DNA of 8,577 nucleotides from Candidatus Caenarcanum sp. (GTDB lineage Bacteria > Cyanobacteriota > Vampirovibrionia > Gastranaerophilales > UBA9971), in contig DYOT01000049.1 in NCBI GenBank assembly GCA_020720345.1, positions 1-8,577 of the forward strand, read 5' to 3'. Of this stretch, positions 1 to 4,715 are shown piece after piece. Made by a program: the position numbers and the translations under genes. How positions within the stretch are numbered: the stretch's first letter is position 1; each line of letters opens with the position of its first letter. Under the pieces are notes generated by a model. It ran no database searches. It had not been told where the DNA came from and was given only the letters and a program-made list of their open reading frames with translations.

Positions 1-11
1 CGCAATGACAA
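1..11 (-). repeat. Edge of a GTCATTGCG-type intergenic repeat
   Basis: Read on the minus strand the first bases give TTGTCATTGCG. This resembles the TTGTCAT openings of the repeats at 8398 and 8469 and GTCATCCTGAGC at 8561. The element is cut by the window edge, so its full structure is not visible. The assignment rests on a short match. Confidence 0.3.
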
Positions 12-100
12 CTCCACTATAGATAAGGGTTCACACTATTTAGCAATCGAAGTTAATATTATTTTAATAATTAAGCAAATTTAAACTAATTTTTATAATG

Positions 101-143
101 ATATTTTAAGAAATAATTGATAAATTAATATTTCTTAAAATAT
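101..143. repeat. 15-bp perfect inverted repeat (long hairpin)
   Basis: The arms 101-115 (ATATTTTAAGAAATA) and 129-143 (TATTTCTTAAAATAT) are exact reverse complements, separated by a 13-base loop. Neither strand shows a T-run directly after the stem, and the stem has little G or C, so it is not a standard intrinsic terminator. It may be a protein-binding dyad, an extruding cruciform or the end of a transcript from a gene left of the window. Chance is not negligible in such AT-rich DNA, but 15 perfect pairs is long. Confidence 0.6.
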
Positions 144-208
144 AAATTATGCAGAATAAGATATACTTACAAGTTTTAATTGTTATTAAAAATAATTTAA
201 AAAATATA

Positions 209-243
209 TTGCAATATAGTATTTAATACAGTATAAATATAAT
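209..243 (+). promoter_or_regulatory. Predicted sigma-70-type promoter of the decarboxylase gene
   Basis: TTGCAA (209-214) is separated by 17 bases from TATAAA (232-237), which predicts a transcript start near 244. An overlapping perfect TATAAT lies at 238-243, with only a poor -35 match, and would start transcription near 250. Either start falls at the edge of or inside the 20-bp palindrome at 246-265. AT-rich DNA yields many chance -10 boxes; the correct spacing and position about 70 bases before the gene support the call. Confidence 0.45.
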
Positions 244-245
244 CT

Positions 246-265
246 AGGATTTAATATTAAATCCT
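246..265. promoter_or_regulatory. 20-bp perfect palindrome, candidate operator
   Basis: The two halves AGGATTTAAT and ATTAAATCCT are exact reverse complements with no spacer. The palindrome overlaps or directly follows the predicted transcript start of the decarboxylase gene, a usual place for a repressor dimer. If transcribed it could only form a hairpin with a small loop, and there is no T-run after it, so a DNA-binding site is likelier than a terminator. No regulator gene is visible nearby. Confidence 0.45.
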
Positions 266-316
266 CTCAGGTCACGTAAGATAAAGGTATTTTATGCGAA
301 AAAAAGGAGCAAATAG

Positions 317-1861
317 TTGGCAAAAAAGAGGTTCGATGAGGCTAAACTCTCATCCAAAGTTAATCATGGATACATAGCGTCGCAAATTCCGGCTTTATTA
401 AAAGATAAGGACGTAGATTTTCTTAGCGATATTCACGCGTATAAAAAAACAAACAGCAATGATTTAGAAAGCATTGAAACTCCTATTTTGGATGCTTTAG
501 AAAATTTGTTAAACAATCCCACTGTGGCTTTGCACATACCCGGGCATGGTAAAAATGGCGGAATTTTGCCAAAATTTAAGGGGCTTACCGGGCAAAATAT
601 TATAGATTTGGATACAACCGATGAATTTAACGGGTTGGGCAAACTGCATCCTGCAGAAGGACCTATTTTAAGAGCACAGGAACTTGCAGCAGAAGCTTTC
701 AACTCACAAAAAGCATTTTTTCTTATAAACGGTTCAACCGTGGGCAATTTAGCTCTTGCTCTTACTGTGGCAAAAGAGAGTAAAAAAATTATAATAGGCA
801 GAAATTGCCATAGATCAATAATCAGCGGTTTAACTCTTACAGGCGCAGAACCTGTATGGATAATACCGGATAAACTTAAAAAATGGGGTATATGGGGCGC
901 AATTACCTCTGAAAATGTTGAATCCACTCTGGACAAGAACCCTGATGCAGGTGTTGTATGGATTAATAACCCTACTTACGAAGGTATTGTAAGCGATATT
1001 GACTCTATATCAGCAGTTTGCAAAAAAAGAAATGTAATTTTAATTGTTGATGAAGCGCATGGATGCCTTTGGAAATTCAGCGATAAATTTCCAAAACCGG
1101 CTCTTGAAAGTGGCGCTGATGCAGTTGTCCATTCTCTGCACAAAACCGGCGGGAGTTTTTCGCAGAGCTCAATTCTTCATATAGCTAAAAACAGCAGAAT
1201 TAATCCTGAAGAAGTTGAAGCAAATTTAAGCATGCTCCATTCAACCAGCCCTTCATATCTCCTGCTAGCAAGCCTAGATGCAGCAAGGGCATATTTAACT
1301 TCAGGCTACGGACAGGAAAGGCTTGAAAGAGCAGTTAAAAATGCTGAAGAAGCCAGAAAAATACTTAATTCCATACCCAGAGTCAAATGTCTTACAAAAG
1401 AAGACAGCTTTAATATCGACTTAACCAAAATTTACGTAAAAATAGAAGGGTTAAGCGGCAAAAGACTTGAAAGTATTCTTGAAATTGAACATAAAATCAC
1501 TATAGAAGCCGCAACTGATGAAGGCATACTAGCGCTTTCCAATATAGGAAACACTTCCGAAGAAATTTATTCTTTTTGTGAAGCCATTAAAAAAATTGCA
1601 GAAAGCAATTATTCTGATATTACATATCTTGAACACATCAAGTATATGCCGTTAAACATTCCTGAAATCGTTTGTACACCAAGGAAAGCATATATAAGCG
1701 ACAAAGAAAAAGTGTTTCCTGGAGAAAGTGTTGGCAGGGTCTCTGCCGAAGTCATCGCAATTTGTCCTCCGGGTATTCCTGTGCTTGTTCCCGGTGAAAA
1801 AATAAACGAAGAGCATCTTCCTTTTCTTGCCAAATTTCATTCGATTCAGGTGATGAAGTAA
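317..1861 (+). CDS. speA: Orn/Lys/Arg-type PLP decarboxylase (probably arginine decarboxylase)
   Basis: This fold-type I PLP enzyme of the Orn/Lys/Arg decarboxylase family removes the carboxyl group from a basic amino acid in the cytoplasm. Visible motifs are HIPGHGKN (73-80), the cofactor segment INGSTVGN (137-144), DEAH (245-248) with the PLP-contacting Asp, VHSLHK (271-276) whose Lys276 should bind PLP, SMLHSTSPSYLLLASLD (305-321), and the C-terminal segment 476-494 ending in PGE. Overall organisation matches the short Bacillus SpeA type. About 50 extra residues precede the conserved ETP segment (54-56). The TTG start is chosen because AAGGAG lies seven bases upstream and no ATG occurs in frame before the conserved core. 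Arginine as substrate is inferred from the downstream carbamoyl amidase; lysine or ornithine cannot be excluded. An out-of-frame ATG frame (294-377) overlaps the start. Confidence 0.85.
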   Translation: MAKKRFDEAKLSSKVNHGYIASQIPALLKDKDVDFLSDIHAYKKTNSNDLESIETPILDALENLLNNPTVALHIPGHGKNGGILPKFKGLTGQNIIDLDTTDEFNGLGKLHPAEGPILRAQELAAEAFNSQKAFFLINGSTVGNLALALTVAKESKKIIIGRNCHRSIISGLTLTGAEPVWIIPDKLKKWGIWGAITSENVESTLDKNPDAGVVWINNPTYEGIVSDIDSISAVCKKRNVILIVDEAHGCLWKFSDKFPKPALESGADAVVHSLHKTGGSFSQSSILHIAKNSRINPEEVEANLSMLHSTSPSYLLLASLDAARAYLTSGYGQERLERAVKNAEEARKILNSIPRVKCLTKEDSFNIDLTKIYVKIEGLSGKRLESILEIEHKITIEAATDEGILALSNIGNTSEEIYSFCEAIKKIAESNYSDITYLEHIKYMPLNIPEIVCTPRKAYISDKEKVFPGESVGRVSAEVIAICPPGIPVLVPGEKINEEHLPFLAKFHSIQVMK

Positions 1862-1862
1862 G

Positions 1863-1883
1863 AAGCCTGCTTTGAAGGTTTTA
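1863..1883 (+). terminator. Weak hairpin after the decarboxylase gene, possible partial terminator
   Basis: AAGCCT (1863-1868) can pair with AGGTTT (1876-1881), including one G-T pair, around a seven-base loop, and is followed by only two Ts before the run breaks. It starts two bases after the stop codon. The stem is short and the T-run poor, so at best it lowers read-through into the two downstream genes. Confidence 0.2.
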
Positions 1884-1885
1884 AT

Positions 1886-1915
1886 AAGACACATTCTGGG
1901 TTTTCGATGTATAAT
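1886..1915 (+). promoter_or_regulatory. Predicted internal promoter for the 52-codon gene and the amidase
   Basis: AAGACA (1886-1891) precedes a perfect TATAAT (1910-1915) by 18 bases, predicting a start near 1922, about 33 bases before the small gene. With the 93-base gap after the decarboxylase, this suggests the two downstream genes can be transcribed on their own as well as by read-through. Confidence 0.45.
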
Positions 1916-1954
1916 TATTTAAAATAATAATGCACTATTTTAAGACAGGTATAA

Positions 1955-2113
1955 ATGGACTCACAGGTTGAAAAATTGCTAAAAGCAAGGGACTTAATCC
2001 TTGAAGTTGAAGACGAATTAATTAATGAGCAAAGATCTTGCCCTTATGAAATTGGATTTACTCTGAGGAAGCTTGATGAGGCAATCCATCACCTAAAAGA
2101 GCAGGAAAAATAG
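1955..2113 (+). CDS. Small 52-residue protein of unknown function in the polyamine cluster
   Basis: I do not recognise this protein. It begins MDSQVEKLLKARD and ends in IHHLKEQEK. It is rich in charged residues and leucine, with no proline except Pro30 in a short break (RSCPYE, 27-32) between two stretches that should be helices, so a helical hairpin is plausible. There is no signal peptide or membrane segment. A modest ribosome-binding site (AGG at 1947-1949) lies five bases before the ATG, and its stop is 20 bases before the amidase start, which has its own AAAAGGAA site. The tight spacing and a promoter-like TATAAT at 1910-1915 support it being a real, co-transcribed gene. Its function may relate to the flanking polyamine enzymes, but that is inference from position only. 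Confidence 0.6.
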   Translation: MDSQVEKLLKARDLILEVEDELINEQRSCPYEIGFTLRKLDEAIHHLKEQEK

Positions 2114-2133
2114 CTTAAAAGGAATACGCAACT

Positions 2134-2967
2134 ATGGGATCAGTGGTAAAAGCAGGCTTAATCCAGACACAAGCCTGTCCTAGTAAACAGGAAAACATAG
2201 ATAAAGCAGTAAATTTTATAGAAAAAGGTGTTAATCAGGGCGTTCAAGTTTTTGCACTTCAAGAACTGTTTTTTTCGCCTTATTTTGCGGCAGAACAGGA
2301 CAATAAATGGTTTGAGTGGGCTGAGCCTATTTCCGGTTCGACCATAAAAACAATGCAGGATGTAGCAAAAAAACATGGTGTTGTTATTGTTGCGCCAATT
2401 TTCGAAGAGCTAAACAGGGGGATTTATTACAATACAACTGCCGTTATCGATGCTGACGGGGAATTATTGGGAATTTACAGGAAAAATCACCTCCCACATC
2501 TTAAAGGTTTCTGGGAAAAGTTTTATTTCAAGCCGGGCAATTTAGGTTATCCTGTTTTCAATACTGCTTTTTGCAAAGTAGGGGTTTATACTTGCTATGA
2601 CAGGCATTTCCCTGAAGGAGCAAGGATATTGGGCTTAAACGGTGCAGAAATTGTTTTTAATCCTTCAGCTACAGTGGACAGTCTTTCAAAATATTTATGG
2701 GAACTTGAACAGCCGGCACATGCAGTAGCAAATATGTATTATGTAGGAGCTATAAACAGAGTTGGCAAAGAAATAGAAGACAGTCCATTTTTTGGAACAA
2801 GCTATTTTGTTAATCCTAAAGGACAGTTTCTTTCAAAAGGCTCTTATAGCAATGAAGAAATAGTTATTGCAGATCTCGACCTCGAATTAATAACAGAAAC
2901 CCGCAAATTATGGCAGTTTTACAGAGATAGACGACCGGAAACTTATCAAAAACTGGTTGATTTGTAA
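2134..2967 (+). CDS. aguB: Nitrilase-superfamily carbamoyl amidase, likely N-carbamoylputrescine amidase
   Basis: The enzyme should hydrolyse an N-carbamoyl amine to the amine, ammonia and carbon dioxide; with N-carbamoylputrescine the product is putrescine. The Glu-Lys-Cys triad is visible: Glu44 in ALQELFF, Lys117 in YRKNH and Cys154 in VYTCYDRHFPEGAR, with a further conserved Glu128 in FWEKF. The 277 residues form one nitrilase domain, slightly shorter than usual AguB (about 290-300). The segment YRKNHLP and the C-terminal FYRDRRPETY resemble AguB, but residues 135-210 (GNLGYPVF, NGAEIVFNPSAT, AINRVGKE) look more like beta-ureidopropionase. The substrate is therefore less certain than the family. 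An Orn/Lys/Arg decarboxylase upstream favours the agmatine route; no agmatine deiminase is in the window. The start has AAAAGGAA ten bases upstream. Confidence 0.75.
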   Translation: MGSVVKAGLIQTQACPSKQENIDKAVNFIEKGVNQGVQVFALQELFFSPYFAAEQDNKWFEWAEPISGSTIKTMQDVAKKHGVVIVAPIFEELNRGIYYNTTAVIDADGELLGIYRKNHLPHLKGFWEKFYFKPGNLGYPVFNTAFCKVGVYTCYDRHFPEGARILGLNGAEIVFNPSATVDSLSKYLWELEQPAHAVANMYYVGAINRVGKEIEDSPFFGTSYFVNPKGQFLSKGSYSNEEIVIADLDLELITETRKLWQFYRDRRPETYQKLVDL

Positions 2968-2990
2968 ATTTTTATTAATTTTATAACTAT

Positions 2991-3020
2991 TTGCTATTAA
3001 TTTTTATTTTTAGGTATTTT
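2991..3020 (+). promoter_or_regulatory. Weak promoter candidate for the 81-residue gene
   Basis: TTGCTA (2991-2996) and TATTTT (3015-3020) are 18 bases apart, each matching four of six consensus positions. A start near 3027 would give a leader of about 90 bases. The 150-base gap 2968-3117 shows no convincing terminator for the amidase gene, so read-through is also possible. Confidence 0.25.
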
Positions 3021-3117
3021 AATAAACATGTAATCAACCATAGTAGGTTTATGCAGTGAAAAATAAAAAGTGGTGTGTCCGTAAAAGAATTTAATAACAT
3101 TAGAAAGGGATAAAGAA

Positions 3118-3363
3118 ATGAACGTAGGATTAAACACAAATAACAGACAAGCTTTTGGGTGTACAAACTGCCATGAAATTACGAGAATATTAACTGAACA
3201 AAGTGTTCCACCCAGTAATATAGAAAAATATCTTAATGTTGTTGCTCCAAAATCTAATCCAGGTCATAAGCAACTTGCGTTTAATATAAAAGATGCGCTA
3301 AAAAGTATGCCTGGTCAGCTAAAAATAATTGCTGATAACGTTAGAAAAAATTTCAACTTCTGA
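3118..3363 (+). CDS. Small 81-residue protein of unknown function
   Basis: I cannot assign a family. The ATG has a strong AAAGGG site (3104-3109) eight bases upstream, which supports real translation. The protein starts MNVGLNTNNRQAFG, then has a CTNCH segment (15-19), a short sequence likely helical (20-41), a Pro/Ser/Gly-rich turn (42-50) and a basic helical tail ending KNFNF. There is no signal peptide or membrane helix, so the CxxCH segment is unlikely to be a cytochrome c haem site; metal binding by two Cys and a His is possible but unsupported. The Asn-rich start followed by a (Q/N)xFxG-like segment reminds me of many small lineage-restricted proteins of Gastranaerophilales-type bacteria, from memory only. 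Its 3' end overlaps the 3' end of serS by 11 bases on the other strand. Confidence 0.65.
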   Translation: MNVGLNTNNRQAFGCTNCHEITRILTEQSVPPSNIEKYLNVVAPKSNPGHKQLAFNIKDALKSMPGQLKIIADNVRKNFNF

Positions 3364-4624
3364 TAATTTCAGCGCCAAAATATTTTTGTAAAACTTTTGG
3401 AATGAGGATAGAACCGTCTTCAGTCTGGAAGTTTTCGAGTATTGCGGCAAAAGTTCTGCCGACTGCGAGTCCTGAACCATTTATGGTATGAACAAATTCT
3501 GGTTTGCCGGAAATTTTTGAGCGGTATCTTATGCCTGCTCTTCTTGCCTGATAATCTCCAAAATTGCTGCAACTGGAAATTTCCCTGTAGCTTTCTGAAG
3601 AAGGCAGCCATACTTCAAGGTCATAGCATTTTTGTGCGCTAAATCCTATATCTCCCGTACAAAGCCCAATTCTCCTATAAGGAAGCCCAAGCATTTCAAG
3701 CATTCTTTCGGCATTGCATGTTAGTTTTTCATGTTCTTCATCGGAAAATTCCGGCATGCATAACTTAACAAGCTCAACTTTATTAAACTGGTGCTGTCTG
3801 ATTAATCCCCTTGTATCTTTTCCTGCAGAACCTGCTTCTCTTCTGAAACATGGAGTGTAAGCCGCCATGTACACAGGAAGGTCTTCTTCTTTAAGAATTT
3901 CATTAGCATAAATATTAGTAACCGGCACTTCTGCCGTAGGAATCAGATATAAATCCTCTTCTTCGCACTTGTACATATCTTGTTTAAACTTAGGAAGTTG
4001 TCCTGTCCCTGTCATAGAAGCAGAATTCACTAAATAAGGCGGCAGTATCTCTGTATAACCGTGGTCAAGAGTATGAGTATCCAGAAAAAAGTTTATTATT
4101 GCTCTTTCAAGCTTTGCGCCTTTGCCCTTATATATTGTAAACCTTGACTCGGAAATTTTAACGCCCCTCTCAAAGTCCAGTAAATCCAATTCAAGACCTA
4201 TTTCCCAGTGAGATTTAGGCTGAAAAGATTTTTGCGGAATATCTCCGACTGTTTTCACTACAGCATTTGCGGATTCGTCATGCCCGACAGGAGTAGTTTC
4301 ATCTGGAGTATTAGGAAGATTTAAAAGAAGGGATTTTTGTTTTTCATTTAAATCCGTTTCTTTTTCTTCAAGCTCCTTTATCTCTTCACCAATTTTGCGA
4401 ACATTATCCTGAATTTCAGTTGTGTCCTTGCCTTCTTTTTTTAGCTGTCCCACTTGCAGGGAAATATTTTTTCTTTCCGCTCTTAAATTATCGGCTTTTC
4501 CTTGAATATCTCGTCTTTGCCTGTCAATTTCAAGCACTTCATCAACAGAAAGCTCAGAATTTCTTCTTTTTAATAATTCGTTTATCTTTTCAGGATTTTC
4601 CCTGATTAATTTAATATCAAGCAT
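3353..4624 (-). CDS. serS: Seryl-tRNA synthetase
   Basis: This class II aminoacyl-tRNA synthetase charges tRNA-Ser, and can load serine on tRNA-Sec where present, in the cytoplasm. The 423 residues match the family length. An N-terminal two-helix coiled coil that grips the tRNA long arm spans about residues 25-105. The catalytic domain shows the TAEVP loop (230-234), motif 2 with TPCFRREAGSAGKDTRG (257-273) and motif 3 with NGSGLAVGRTFAAILEN (382-398). I start at ATG 4624, giving MLDIKLIREN, the standard SerRS opening. The same frame stays open to an ATG at 4663, but that would add 13 residues encoded partly by an intergenic repeat, with no ribosome-binding site. GTGAGAAG lies just upstream of 4624. 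The 3' end overlaps the convergent small gene. Confidence 0.97.
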   Translation of the reverse strand: MLDIKLIRENPEKINELLKRRNSELSVDEVLEIDRQRRDIQGKADNLRAERKNISLQVGQLKKEGKDTTEIQDNVRKIGEEIKELEEKETDLNEKQKSLLLNLPNTPDETTPVGHDESANAVVKTVGDIPQKSFQPKSHWEIGLELDLLDFERGVKISESRFTIYKGKGAKLERAIINFFLDTHTLDHGYTEILPPYLVNSASMTGTGQLPKFKQDMYKCEEEDLYLIPTAEVPVTNIYANEILKEEDLPVYMAAYTPCFRREAGSAGKDTRGLIRQHQFNKVELVKLCMPEFSDEEHEKLTCNAERMLEMLGLPYRRIGLCTGDIGFSAQKCYDLEVWLPSSESYREISSCSNFGDYQARRAGIRYRSKISGKPEFVHTINGSGLAVGRTFAAILENFQTEDGSILIPKVLQKYFGAEIIRS

Positions 4625-4658
4625 AATACTTCTCACTTTTCCTTTTGTCATCCAGACT

Positions 4659-4687
4659 GTCATTCTGAACTTGATTCAGAATCTACC
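4659..4687. repeat. Short hairpin repeat, copy 1 (serS leader)
   Basis: On the plus strand the element reads GTCATTCTGAAC, then TTGATTCAGAATCTACC. ATTCTGAA (4662-4669) and TTCAGAAT (4675-4682) are perfect arms around the loop CTTGA. A second copy at 8469-8498 has the same design with a compensatory pair change. No T-run follows on either strand. It sits between the chemoreceptor stop and the serS start, in the predicted serS leader. Confidence 0.8.
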
Positions 4688-4696
4688 TATTTGACA

Positions 4697-4702
4697 ATTA
4701 TA
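4697..4702 (-). promoter_or_regulatory. Predicted -10 box of serS
   Basis: A perfect TATAAT on the minus strand lies about 73 bases before the serS start. Only a poor -35 match (TTTATC, 4720-4725, 17 bases away) is seen. The predicted start near 4690 places the hairpin repeat (4682-4662) at the 5' end of the transcript. No T-box or other known leader fits in about 66 bases. Confidence 0.35.
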
Positions 4703-4715
4703 TTAGGAATTTGCT

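Larger units (their letters stand above)
1..316. other. AT-rich non-coding region upstream of the decarboxylase gene
   Basis: No convincing gene lies here; stop codons are dense in all frames and the only plus-strand frames starting with ATG are very short (for example a 25-codon frame from 149). The stretch is far richer in A and T than the neighbouring genes. It holds a fragment of a GTCAT-type repeat at the very start, a 15-bp perfect inverted repeat (101-143), a promoter-like pair (209-237) with a second TATAAT at 238-243, a 20-bp palindrome (246-265), and two ribosome-binding-site-like sequences near its right end (AAAGG at 283-287 and AAGGAG at 304-309). It most likely acts as the control region of the rightward gene cluster. 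Confidence 0.6.

Noticed and set aside
433..936. 167-codon open frame on the minus strand
   Set aside because: It lies wholly antisense to the conserved decarboxylase core, has no recognisable domain, and its content mirrors the codon use of the real gene.
2968..3010. Intrinsic terminator after the amidase gene
   Set aside because: The only stem (ATTAAT at 2974-2979 and 2996-3001) is six A-T pairs with a 16-base loop; the following T-rich stretch is not special in this DNA.
3160..3174. Haem c binding site (CTNCH) in the 81-residue protein
   Set aside because: There is no signal peptide or membrane anchor to deliver it to the compartment where haem c is attached, so the motif is probably coincidental.
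4625..4663. 13-residue N-terminal extension of serS from ATG 4663
   Set aside because: The added residues come partly from the intergenic hairpin repeat, lack a ribosome-binding site, and precede the typical SerRS opening MLDIKLIREN.
4625..4715. T-box or other tRNA-sensing leader for serS
   Set aside because: The gap is only 91 bases, with no terminator hairpin and no room for the T-box stem I structure.
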